From assembly GCA_025174535.1 (NCBI GenBank), contig JALBUN010000048.1:2170001-2234000 (forward strand): DNA of 64,000 bases. Reading direction: 5' to 3'. This document shows positions 1-11,714 of the stretch, piece after piece (positions within the stretch are counted from its first letter, which is position 1; every line of letters starts with the position of its first letter). This DNA is from Cantharellus purpuraceus (Eukaryota; Basidiomycota; Agaricomycetes; Cantharellales; Hydnaceae). The notes beneath the pieces were generated by a model that was not told where the DNA came from, made no database searches, and saw only the letters and a list, made by a program, of their open reading frames with translations. The position numbers and the translations under genes were made by a program.

Positions 1-242
1 ACCGGATCATTGCTTGGATTATGATTCGACTGATAGTAAAACGATGAATGAATGTTATCCCTCTCCCCCAGCATTAGCCTCACGACGCTTCCCACCTCCC
101 CTTCCTCCTCACTGGACGCCTCCCCACGAATCGATGCACGATAAACGCCAAATTCGAGCCGCTCCTCCTCATCTTGAATTTCCTCACCCTTCCGTTCTAT
201 TTCAACACGAGTAGTATCGCCAATGTACACAGCGACGGCCAT
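1..242 (-). CDS. Possible N-terminal part of a gene running off the left edge
   Basis: An ATG on the minus strand at 240-242 opens a frame that stays open to base 1, about 80 codons. The predicted start reads MAVAVYIGDTTRVEIERK and is followed by a Glu-rich stretch. No domain is recognisable and the family is unknown. Support is limited to the open frame and a protein-like composition; splicing cannot be tested because the gene leaves the window. It would be transcribed away from the RhoGEF gene's 3' end. Confidence 0.3.
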   Translation of the reverse strand, partial: MAVAVYIGDTTRVEIERKGEEIQDEEERLEFGVYRASIRGEASSEEEGEVGSVVRLMLGERDNIHSSFYYQSNHNPSNDP

Positions 243-969
243 TAGGCTAAATCACGAATGTCAATCACCGTTGGTAAATGGTACAGTGAATCACATGTAT
301 TCGCATGAAGCATTCCCAATTTTCAGCCACAGCTAACCCCTTCTTTGACGCTCCTGATAGGCCCCATGTCTGGATCCAGCGTATTCCAGTGATGGACCCA
401 CTGCGTTTGCACCAGCAAAGACATAGCGGCGACTTTCATTCTCTGAGTAGGATGCATCGTTCTAATCCACTGCAGTCACAGTACGACTTTGATGCCAATG
501 GGAAATGAGATTAGATGCAGTACTGTCATTTCTAGCCCTTCCCAGTTGATTAGATGGCCCGGCCAAGAGACTTCTGCCGGCCATACAGAAAAAATTATTT
601 CATTTGAATTCCGTCTTGAAAAGATATCTTTCTGTTAATGTATCCTTAATATACTTTCTTTATATATCAGTGATGACACTCTATAGCAGAGCTCTTGGCG
701 TTCCTTTTAGTTTTGTGTTCCCTCGATGATGATCAGATCTAAGCACCGGCTCATGAACAATTGCCGAATGTGGAAAGGAAGTAAAGCTTCGGTACGACGC
801 GTATCTGTTTTCATCAAACATTGGCCAGTAATACATGTATTGCAATGGAAAGACAGCACAGGCGCAGGAAAGGTATAATGAAGATGGGTAAAGAAAAAGG
901 GCAGAAAGAGAGACAGTGCCGACAATCGGATTGAATCTCCACAACTCATCATCCCCAGCCTCCAAATGA
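243..969. other. Gap left of the RhoGEF gene
   Basis: I see no supportable gene here. It should contain the 3' untranslated region of the RhoGEF gene (its stop is at 970-972, minus strand) and, if the left-edge ORF is real, that gene's promoter. Short open frames here overlap on both strands and have no recognisable motif. Confidence 0.5.
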
Positions 970-3900
970 TCACCGTGACACCATTGATGTTGCATCCACA
1001 GGTCCCGCTAGCCGCAATGCAACTACCGAATCATCCGAGACCATGATTATCTCATCTCGACCTGCACTATATCCTCCCCGCCCGTAACCTACATTTGCAG
1101 GGTACTGCGGGGCGCCGTATTGATTGTATAACGAATTCCGATCACCATACTGCTGGGGTATGCCATATGGTGATTGAGTAGACGGATATGGGTTATGAGG
1201 GTTGTGAGGGAGGTTGGGATTGGAAGGCGGCGTGTCGGCAAATAAACATCGCAAATTGTTGCCTTGTATGATCTGCGTTAAGTGTCCAGTTTCAACGTGT
1301 CGGATCTCGACAAAGGTAGGCTCGAAGGCGAGGAGATAAGGATAATGAAGAGCTTCATACTGTCTCAGAGTCCGTATCCATAACAGTTTACGAAGCGTAA
1401 CGTACCGAACGCAGTGGGATACCCTTCCCAATGTACCATAAATTGCGGCCGCGCACGCCACCCACTGCGATTTACATAAAAGGCGAATTCTGTGAGGGTG
1501 GAATTAGCAAATGGTTTCTCAAACCAAGCAATCAAGATTAACCATCGTAACATAGAAGAAAGTCAGCATCTATCCGGTAAATGGCCATCGGTCGGACGAC
1601 TTCTCGCTTTTGTACGAAGTCCAAAGAAACATCATCGGGATCCAGTAACCCCTGTGTATCTAAAGTTTCCAGATCGACAATCTCGAATCCTTTTACGCAA
1701 CCAACGCAAAGTTTGGTTTTTAAGAAATGGATCGAATTGGACTCCACTGGAATATAAAACTCCTGCAATGTCGGTTGACATCAACCTAGCTCAAAAGGAA
1801 TAAAGTAGTTAAAGCTGACCTTAAAGGAGCGTAGTGTGTCATTTCCACCTTGCAACAGCTTTCGGAACGTTGGTTTGTTCTTTCCCCGCGCATTATAATC
1901 GATCGGTTCCAGCGCTTTGATGGTACTCGAAAGCGGGCTGGTTTTTACCACACAGACAAGCGTTCTACCAAGGCAAGTCCCAGCCTTGAAGAACGATGTG
2001 TGTGCAGACACCCGCTTTGCTCGCTTCAAGCCAGCGGAAGGGTCTCTTGGATCCAGGGCGTCCAGAGGAAATGTAATGACTGCACGGTCTGCACGCGCGC
2101 CGAATCAATAACGAAATGAAGCTCAATCGTAACTTCGAACCCAGAACGTAAACATACCAGAAAGCACGATCAGAAGTTGATATTCATCCAAAATATCCAG
2201 TTGAGCGACGTCCATCAATGCTACCACCTTCATGGGTTCACGGTTCGGCTCTCGTAAGTCAGAGAAATACACGCCATCGTCTGTGCCATAAGCTACCTGT
2301 CGACCACCATCTTGACACCCTATTAGTACTGAATGCCATCCAAATGAAAACTAGACGTACTGAATGGTGCCGCACAATTGACCTTATTCACGCCACTGAA
2401 GAAGGATTCGCTTAGAGTAAATGTATCGAAAATCAAGCTGCGCTCTCGCATGCGTTCCTGTTGCTTCTGGATATTCTCAACCCATTTCTTTCTGGCTACC
2501 CAAGTACTCGCCCATAGCGTCAGTTGATACGCGTGACGCCCGAGGTGCACAAATGTTATAGGATAGCCGTTCTTACTGTCGCCTCCCTTCATAAGCGCAG
2601 AAGAGCCAGCAGTCGTGAGCACATTGCGGTTGAGTGAGTTATGCTTGACAAGCGAATTCTTTCCGCGCGACGTGGATGGTCGTGTGACAGCAGTGTCGTC
2701 CTGTGCAGCGACGACAAGAAGCTCCAATGGTATTGGCTGTACAATTTTGTCATTATCATAGTCACACACTACGTCAAGGTAGGACTCACCCTTCGGTGTA
2801 CCTTGTGCTGCTCATGCTTGCTCTTTTGCTTTACCATCAATAGGGCATGATCGAACAAGAACACCTGAAGATCTCCACTGTCGCTCTGCGAACCACCGCG
2901 CTTCTTCAAGGAGCCCTTATACACCAGTTCTCGACCTTCCTCTTTAAGCCTCAGATCCTACGCAGACTCTCAACCACTGTCGCAGCTCCATTACGGACAA
3001 AGGGTACTTACGACTGACTCGCCAGGACGGAATATGAGCTGTTGATCCAACTGCAGCAGATTGAATCGGTTTTCTGTCTTGCCACTCTCGACGTTTACTT
3101 TACCCAAGAACTCACGAACGATTTTGATAGCCTGAGGAATGATGGCCTTGTCTGGACTGTCATCTGGCGTGTACTTGAGCACGACCTCAAGTAGGAGTGG
3201 ATAACGTGCTAGACGCGTCGTTGGTTTTGTCAAATAGCCATTAAGCTCTAGCTTTCGAGACTCAGGCAGCCGCTCTGCTTCCTACAGACCATTCATTGCC
3301 AGGGATAAATGAGCAGTGCCAATACGACATATGGTAGGCGCACCTCTACAAACTGTGCAAAGGCCGGATTCGAATTCTTTTCCTTCTCGAACTCGTACTT
3401 GCCATACAGCTGGTGTGATCCATAGTTGACGAACGGTGCAAAATGGGGGACAGCATCAAGCAAAATGTCGCCAATCTTTTCGACAACAGCATACGACTTC
3501 TGGCGCTTGTTGAGCGCGTCGCGGAGCCGCACATTCACGCTGATAATGTCGTTGATGTTCCAAAACACCTGGGACAAGAAGTCTTGGCGACGTTCCTCTG
3601 GGATGATGTTGGAAGTCTGAAGCGGTTTCATCCAAATGTCGCGAAGATACTCCATGTCGCGCACGAAGTCACGTTCTGTGTAGATCACCTCATTGATTGC
3701 CTCTTGACGCTTCTTCTCCGTGTCCGAAACACTGTCGACAACCTCCTGTGGAACAGAGTGCACCCACAATGTTCCAGGCTCAACGAAGTCACCAAGACTT
3801 TCACGACTAATGCTTCGTTTGAGCCCCGGTTCTTGTTTGAGGTTTAATCGGGATTGTTGTTCAAGCCGCCGCGGACATGCAATGCTATAACAAAGCCGAT

Positions 3901-5467
3901 CACGTGTACACGTTGGGGAGTAGCAGTCAGTAAGCAGCGTGAATACTCCAGAAGGAAGCTCGTCTTCGTCCGCCACTGCGTTGCCGGCGCCTGGAGGCAC
4001 AGAATGTCCCTGACTTGGTGCATCGACAAGCGTGCTGCTATCCTCAATTACGCTAGACTCATTCCCCGAATCACGAGGGCCCGACAAGGACGGACGTGGC
4101 CGACCGTTACTAACGGCTGCAACATCCTCCCCGCTAACAAAGGGACTCGCAAGCCGTGTTCGAAACTGATATAATTCATTAGCATTATCACGAAGACGAT
4201 GATCATACGTGACATCGTGGAAGAACTTTTGTGCATCAAGCGCACGGCCGAGGAGTAGTGCCAGACAACGATCCGTGGTCTTGATAATGTAGGCAATTTT
4301 GTCAACTGCCTCCCGACCATCGAACGCGTCCTTATATGTAAGGCCATCCTTAACACGCTCTGCAGTGGTCACTCGAATACGAAATGCCTCAGCGACGCGA
4401 CTCAATAGAGCGGGATATACGATTGGCGTGCGACGATGGCCGCCGGAATGGGAATTTGTCGTTGGGGCAGGGGAGGGAAGAGGTGGTTGGGAATTGCGTG
4501 TTGAGTTAAGAATGGTCTTGGCCTGGGATGTTGTAGCGGACATGGATTTTGACCTATCCTGAATAGTTCGTTGGCGCGCTCCTTTGGGCTTGGGCATCAT
4601 TGGAGAGGACTCCGACGAACGACGAGGAGATGCAGTAGATGATGACTCGATCTGAGTTGATGAGTCCGGAGAAGCAACGGTAGAAACGGAGGGAGCAGAG
4701 GGTGCGGCGATGGCAGTATTGAGTTGTAACGATGCCGGCTTTGATAGGGTAGCTACGTATGGGAGGGCAGATCCTGCGACACATCGACATCAGGAACACT
4801 GACGGGAAAGCCCATACTACCCACCTTCCTGGCTGCTATCACCTTCGAATTCGATGCTCAGAACTCCGTCGTCTCCGTCGATTCGAGGGAGTGACGTATC
4901 GGGTTCAGTGTAATGAGATTGAACGTTTGCGTGTGACGTGGAAGGGGTTGGTACGGGAGAAGCAGCGCGATATGGATTCCAATTTGATTGCTGGCCTGCA
5001 GGGCTATTCAGGTAGACCTGTGCCTGGTAGGCCTGCGCTGGGGTGAGGCCTTGGCGTGTTAGTGCCTCAAGGCTGGCGTCTGGAGGCTGCTCGGGTTGGG
5101 GAACGATCACTCCTTGGGCACTCACGACCGATCGTGCCGGAGGACGCTCCTGCGGAGGGGCGAGCTGATTCCTATACGGCGGCTGAGCGTATGCCTGAGG
5201 AGCCGGATATTGCTGGGGATAAGAAGTTGTGTGTAGCGATGAAGACACTGAAGGCGTATAAGATCCTCTAGTATCTTGTTGAGGGTAATATTGCTGCTGA
5301 TAAGTAGGTTGAGATTGATAGTGGTACTGGCCATTTAGTTGAGGTGACCGATAGACCTGGGAAGGTGAATATACCAGTGATGGCGACGTACTAGGAGGGC
5401 GATGGTGCTGAGTAGAGGGCCTTCCGAAGATATTCTCGTAGGCCGCCGTGCGCTTGTTCTCCGCCAT
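970..5467 (-). CDS. ROM2: Rho1 guanine nucleotide exchange factor (DEP-DH-PH-CNH)
   Basis: The product activates the Rho1 GTPase by GDP/GTP exchange at the plasma membrane and so drives the cell-wall integrity pathway and actin polarity (family knowledge). Exons joined on the minus strand give a Ser/Pro/Gln-rich N-terminus (about 4,820-5,467), a DEP-like segment (about 4,160-4,420; FRIRVTTAERVKDGLTYKDA), a Dbl-homology domain (about 3,000-3,720; VIYTERDFVRDMEYLRDIW), a PH domain (about 2,400-2,930) and a citron-homology (CNH) domain to the stop (LDEYQLL, LRQYEALHYPYLLAFEP). This is the usual order for fungal Rom1/Rom2. The start is the ATG of MAENKRTAAYENIF; the upstream in-frame codon at 5,483-5,485 is TTG. 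The exon ending at 4,824 joins in frame to one starting near 4,745. The C-terminus after the CNH is Pro/Asn/Tyr-rich. Paralogue-level naming (ROM1 or ROM2) is inference. Confidence 0.9.
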
Positions 5468-5909
5468 CAAGCTCGACGTGAGCAACAGCGAGCTAATTGC
5501 GAAGACCGAAGGCTTTTCGGGCGGCGACTGAAGTCTAAATTTGCCACGGCCTCTATTTCAGAGCCGTCTCTTTGACATGCTTTCTCCTGTTGACTAACCT
5601 GCTCATGATACTAACTGCTTTGTGTCGCCATCCATCCTAGTCTGATTCATTGTCTTTAACAATCTTCCGATCCCCGAACAGCCGAGAGTCGTTGGTCAAT
5701 AGGGACTCCTCGCGATCGGCACCGAAGTTTGGCTTGTCTACAGTGTTCTCGGGCTGATGCAACCGTTCATGCTTCTGCACATCTCAACACGTGCGACTTT
5801 GGCGCACTTTGACGCTTCCCAAATATCCTACTTACTTACTCTGAATTCTTGCGGCAGTCTGAACATCTACTTCCATGGCCATGCGGGTCGTATACATATC
5901 TAGAGCTGC
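5468..5909. other. Intergenic: RhoGEF promoter / carnitine acetyltransferase 3' end
   Basis: This is the spacer between two head-to-tail minus-strand genes. It must hold the RhoGEF promoter and the 3' untranslated region of the carnitine acetyltransferase gene. I see no further gene or clear element. Confidence 0.5.
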
Positions 5910-8280
5910 TTATAACCTCGACTTCCCAGGGTTGCTCTCGAACAGAACCTGCAGGTCATCCGCCGCTTGCGCTATCTCCTCTACGAACTTTGCGCTTGGC
6001 ATCTCCTTGCGTGAGGTCACTGTGAACTGCAGACGATCTAAGAATCGAATTCAGTCTTGATCGCTTGTAATTCAAGCTGGTATAAGGCTTACCATCATGT
6101 CCTGTCATATAGGCCACGCCGAAGCCATCTGGCACGACCTTACGGGATAAACCTATGAGCAGAAGAGGATTGAGGGCAATATTACAAACTCACTTCTCCC
6201 CAGCCATATGAAGGGAAATGTTTCGACCAAATTGCAGAAGTGCTCAAGGTCCAATAGCCTGACCGCAGGTAAAGTGGATCTGAGAACAAACCCGGCATTA
6301 TCTCGTCTTTACCCACGACCTTCTTCAAGCCTACCCCACAATAATACATGAGTGGAGTCACATAACATAACTTACAAGAAAGAAGACTTACCTAACAGGT
6401 GCCTATCAATCCCTTGACCCTTGCCCGCCTCCTTGGCATCTCTGATATGTACCTTCGTGGCCGCTGCAAACAAACTCCTCCGTGTCTCATCATCTACAGT
6501 AGGATCATGCATTGCGCGGAGCCACGCCTCAGATTCCGCGGTGACGACACGGATGGTCTCGGTCCTGCCTTTAAGGAAACGACGCGTTGTAGCAGCCTCA
6601 TATGTCGCCCCTGGTTTGCGCGCTCCAACAAGGCGGCGGTATGCGAGCTGTGTGATCATTTGTGTCCATGAGTCTGGAGAAAAACCATACTTCTTGATAG
6701 CAGCCTTGCCATATTTCGTAAGGTGGTAACCCATGGTCTGTGTACTTAACAAAGCTTTGCCTGCGTCAGTGGCATCTGCAATCGCCTGTGAAAGTGCAGG
6801 TGAAATCTTCCAGTCAAACGACTTCGGTGGTGGAATTGCAGATAATGAGGGAGAGCCGTGATCAAAGGCATCAGAGTGCAAGTCCTCCACCATTTCGTCA
6901 CACATGCGTGCCATAGGCGTGCCGTCCATGACAGAGTGCTCGCCAACAACTCCCGCTTGAACATTATCGAAAACAACAAAGTTTGCTGGCTTGTCAAACC
7001 TTGAAGCAAATAAACGACATGAACAGACGAAAACGGCGACAGGGACAGCGCACCATCTATTGCCAAGCATGTCACCTCTAACACCTCCATGCCACAATGC
7101 ACGCGAGAAATCTATGACATTAGTCGGTTGTTCTGTATCAAGGCTGACTACAAATGCAGCCGAGTGTATTTCACGAAGAATCGATGCATTGTGCGAATCT
7201 TCAGCAAGGAGAGCATAGTTCTGGAATGCATCGGCAAAGTATACGGCGGCCTGCAAGTTGATTACACACCTTAGCCCACGTATCGCGGTCCGATGATGTT
7301 AGGGCTCCTACACCAAAGTGATCGTTCTTGGTATTATTATATATATACTGGAACTGTCTGAAGATTGGTCAGTCCAAGTTAATCTAGAGAAATAACGATC
7401 ATCAACGAATCAACTAGCAAGTGTAAGAATGTGCCTCGAAGAAGAATGAGGCTTGAATAAAACGCGTTTTGAAGCGTAGTACTTGCCTGTGAAGATCCTC
7501 TGTACTCAAAAGTTGTCCGTATGGTGCGGCATCGATCCTCCAAGGTTGGCCCTTCCTAAATACTACAATATGACCATTATCACCTATATCACCCTCTTTT
7601 GCATATGTAATGCTCCAATCAGACCGAGATGGTACACGACAGCAGTCGAACATCCATCTCCACGTGTCCATGCACAGGGGCCCTTCCTTCGTCATATCGG
7701 GTTGTATGAGGCCACGCTTGAGCTGACGTCGGAAAAGCAGTGCAGCTCTTGTTAACGCAGATGCACGGTGAGCAGCAGTGTGTGGGTAGTGTGATGGATG
7801 TGCATCGAAGCCATCTGGCATAGTTTGAGGTCAGGAGGAATCAGAACGATACGACGAATGTCACAGACAATAATAAGATACGTTGATCATGACAGACTCT
7901 CTATAGGTGAGGTAGGCACCCTCGTCCCACCATTCCTCCAACCAATGGTCTCTACCAGGCTCGTCTCTCCTCTGTTCCAGCCTTCGTTGGAGTTCTGGAC
8001 CCAAGCCCCGCGCGAGATCATCGATCTTGCTCTCACTTGCACTATATTCAGCTTCATCCCAAGCAAGAGCCTTCAAAGAGCCCTTCAGCTTCTGAAGCGT
8101 AGAGCTCAGCTCTGGTACAGGAAGTTTCTGGAGCGAAGTCTGGCCACTAAAGCTCGGCGTGCCGAGAGGCGGAGCAGGAGCAAGGTCTTTCCAGTTCTTG
8201 GGGCGTGTAGACATAGCTCTTTGTGGTTTGAAGAATGTGATTGTCCTAGGGGAAAATGAGGGCAGCTTTCTGTTGAGCAT
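5910..8280 (-). CDS. CAT2: Carnitine O-acetyltransferase, mitochondrial/peroxisomal
   Basis: The enzyme moves acetyl groups between CoA and carnitine so that acetyl units can leave peroxisomes and enter mitochondria, as needed for growth on fatty acids or acetate. Joined exons give the whole choline/carnitine acyltransferase fold: N-terminal LPVPELSSTLQK, the LWHGG..NRWFDKPANFVVFDN segment, the catalytic motif GEHSVMDGTPM (His codon at 6,936-6,938), and the C-terminal GWGEVVPDGFGVAYM region. Two in-frame ATGs are seen: 8,278-8,280 begins a basic, Ser-rich leader typical of a mitochondrial presequence, and 8,212-8,214 begins MSTRPKNWKDLAP without it. The protein ends in Ser-Arg-Leu, a PTS1 peroxisomal signal. 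Yeast Cat2 makes two isoforms the same way, so dual targeting from one gene is a strong inference. A 49-nt intron near 7,210-7,260 is needed for WAKNYALLAED to read through. Confidence 0.95.
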
Positions 8281-8614
8281 GATTAGGCCTTAACACGATT
8301 TTCGCAGACTCGAGCCATCCGGCTATTAGTGAAGCTTTACAAAGCGCTTGACCTTTTTCGACGCTCATGTAACTGACACAAGCCGGCCGCTGCCGTGGAA
8401 CTAATGCACGGTAACCCATGAGCGCTCACAAAATAATCGTTTGGCAATACTAGAAAAGCCTCAGGGACAGAGGCTGTAAAAGAGAAGACACCAGAACCTC
8501 GTTCTTGTGAGAATCGACAGTTATATTAAAAGACGACTATAGTGAATACAGAGATACGGAAGCATGGAAGCCGTCTCATTGTCCCAAGCGAACAGCGGCC
8601 ATGACAGTACAACC
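8281..8614. other. Intergenic: CAT promoter / SEC1 3' end
   Basis: Spacer between two head-to-tail minus-strand genes. I see no further gene in it. Confidence 0.45.
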
Positions 8615-11496
8615 TCAGAAACGGAAAAGCCCTTTCTTCTTCTTCTCTTTCTGTTGCTCCATTGAATTGGCACCTAGCGACATGGCAGAGCCTGCAGGAG
8701 ATGGCATTGGTGAAGGTGCGGGACGCAATTTGTTTGGTCGGGACGATGGTGCGGCTGCAGATGCAGGTGCAGGCGCATCTTTGATGTAATACTTTTGGTC
8801 GTAATACGCCTGATACGGTCGCTCCTCTCTCATTTCGCGAAGACCATTTGGTAGAGCACGAGATCCCACACCACCTAGTTCAAGTACTTTTAAATCGTCC
8901 AAAAAGCCTTCAGGGTATAAGGAATGTGTGGAGCCTGTTAAAAAATATGCTCGCATTCAGTTCTCAACTGAAAGCCATAATCCACACACCAATAAAGATA
9001 TCCTTTCCAAATGATGACGATAGTTGGTATGCCGCACGCATTTCTGAGTATGTCAACCCACCAGCGACAAAAACGATCAGCCGCTGCCGCACTTCACTTA
9101 CTGCACCTCGCTGTGGAGCACGATGCCAGTTCGGTTTTGCGCTGCGCAAAGATCCTGCAGGAGTTGGTGCGGCAGTGGTGCGAAGACTCGCGGCGCTGGT
9201 AGTTGCTGTCGGTGCGTCACGCACGTAAGGGAACATTGTTGGGTCGAGTTTGTTACTAATATGGTCCTGCAAGCCCCGTAATTAGACCGCCAGCTGGACA
9301 AAGGAGAATAGGCGGACCTCAAGCATGATATGAACGGCAGGCTTGTATCGCGACAATTCGTATTCGTCCGCTCCTGGCTTTTGCTTGAGTTTCTTTCGCA
9401 CATCTTTATCTCCCGGCAGCTACAAGCGTCATATAAGCCAATAGCAGTGGAAAAAAAGACGAGGAGACGCACCCGAGTTACTCGAACGCCAAGATGTACC
9501 AGGTTATTGACAGCATCTTGCTCTGCGCGGGAAAGCCTTGCGTGTTGGAAGAGACGTCGACGATCCTCATCCGGTACGCCTTCCCGAAATTGAATGTATA
9601 ACGCGATTATGCGTACTTTCGACGCGTTACTAGGCAGGAATAAGTATAGAGCCACGCGATATGAAAATACCATAGGACATGCCTAATTTCGTGGCTATCC
9701 AGCAAGGGAACCATTTCTTCTACCAGGTGCTTTGGAGTTTTCCCTTCCGCCGTTACGCCGGTGGCACAGCTCTGTAAAAATTAGTTGAGATTCGGAAAAC
9801 ATTCACACGACTAACCTGCTCCACAGACGCTGCAGCGGGCAACTTCTGATTTTCAAAGATGGACATACATTCTTGTGCCATGTTCAAATGTAGCGAAAAC
9901 TGGAGAGGAATCAGTATATGTCACAAGTACAACGTAATTCCAACCTTTTCACGCATTTCCTGATATTGTGGCAGACCAGCCAGCATGTCCTTCATATCAT
10001 TCAACGAGGCGACACCATCCCTGTTGTGTGATTCCGTTGATCAAGACTATCAAGCAAGGATGGGACTGACTGACCCTTTAAAGCCAGCATTCTCTTGCAT
10101 AAACTTGTTGAAATCTGCCATGAGTTTGTCGATCGCCTCACGCATGTGTAAATGTCGGACATCTGTCCATACTGAGTCCGCATCTGATAATACAGCAACT
10201 TTGTCCTCGTATTCTCCTAACGCCGTCTGGAATTTGTACCTGATGTCATATTAGTTTGATTTTTATAAGAGAAGTATTAACATTTTGACACTTACCGGTA
10301 CTTTGTTCCATTATCAACAGGCAACAAATCGTTACACATAGCTTGGTACGTGAATTCGTGCAAGAACGGCGCAAAGGTATCCATCGTACGATCGGTGATG
10401 AACAGAACCCCACGAGGACGTGATGGTTCCGTTTTCTGGGCCAAGTCAATATTCAAAATTACAAGTCCTCAACTTGATACTCACCGGAAAATCAGGAGTA
10501 GCCTTTTTGTACTCATCTAGCTCCTGCTGTACCATATACGCAAGAGTCCTTGTGAGATGTGCACTGTCAGCTTCCGCCTCTGCTCTTCCTACGTCCCCTC
10601 GTGCTAGTGTTGTACGCCACCGATAGCTTCCTTCGGCAGTTGGCGCCCGCGATTCAGGAGGTGGTGTAAAAGGTCCTAAAGGTTTGTGATGCTGTGGCAG
10701 GTAATATCGTACTAACGGGTACTCTTCCATGCTGACACAGACGTTTAGGATACAACGCGCGATGAATCGAAGCTCTTCTTCCGCACGCAGTCGAGCGCCA
10801 TGAAGAGCTGTCGGACTTCTTGGTGGACTGAAAAGACTATAAAACATGGACGGGGTGTGGAGCAAGAATGCTTGAGACTCAATCGCTAGAGGAGAATTAC
10901 TTGACTGCCGTTAAACTAAGAAGTGTGCACGCACGCCAGAAGTTTAGATACAGCTCCTTCAATGCTTTGAGGTACGGTTCCACAGGAGACGACAATAATC
11001 GATCAACAAGGTTCTCGGGCAAGCCTAGTGACGTCGAAAATTTATGCCCAACGACACAGCGTTGATCACTCACCTTCAATGAAAAAGACGTGAGCAGCCA
11101 AGTACTGTTGCCTCCCATTAGAAAAGTCTGCAACGATGCGATCGACGTTCTGAGTCGTTGGCATTAGTAGATACAGCGCTTCAAACTGCTGCGGTGTGCG
11201 GTGGCTGTTGAGCGACTCGATGACTACGACGTGTGAAGTCATTGTAAATGATGATATATATGAGTGAGAAAGATGACGCACGAGTTACATTTTCCTCCAA
11301 AATGTCGTATTGCTTCAATGTCCCGCCTAGTAGCTTCTGGGCATGTTCGTCTACAACAAGCACCTTCCACCGCCCCTGCGGGTTCACAGAGCGAATTGCA
11401 TCAATGAAACCTGCCCAAACAACTTGTTGAGTGTCAGCATCCTGATTGAGAGCATTTATACGTACGATTGCGGACAGTGGTGATCAAGGAAGCCAT
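8615..11496 (-). CDS. SEC1: Sec1/Munc18 protein for exocytosis
   Basis: SM proteins clasp syntaxin/SNARE assemblies and are needed for vesicle fusion; Sec1 acts at the plasma membrane. The first exon is short ([10 protein letters not shown]), then a 50-odd-nt intron leads to [30 protein letters not shown] and [12 protein letters not shown], the Sec1-type N-terminus. Downstream exons carry the usual order: [21 protein letters not shown], the FVAAHVFF-like strand, the [26 protein letters not shown] segment near 10,320-10,400, and a C-terminal ILFIxGG-like part. The tail is Pro/Ala-rich and ends in Lys-rich [10 protein letters not shown]. The wording LVVDEH and DILEENVT favours plasma-membrane Sec1 over Sly1, Vps45 or Vps33. 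Its start lies only about 220 bp from the PRP17 stop, in tandem on the same strand. Confidence 0.93.
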
Positions 11497-11714
11497 GGGT
11501 CGAGCGCCAAGAACACAGCACGATAGTCACATACACTCCGCTCGGTCGTACGGTCTAGACAATACACTTCTACGTACATGTCAAATACTTGGGAAAACGC
11601 TACACTAGATGAACAGGTAACTACGCTAACGGGGTAGTCCAGAGGACGACATCACAGCATTCGGTCGTATCTCCATCTCTAAGTTACGTCCTATTTTATA
11701 GGAGAGATCATAAC

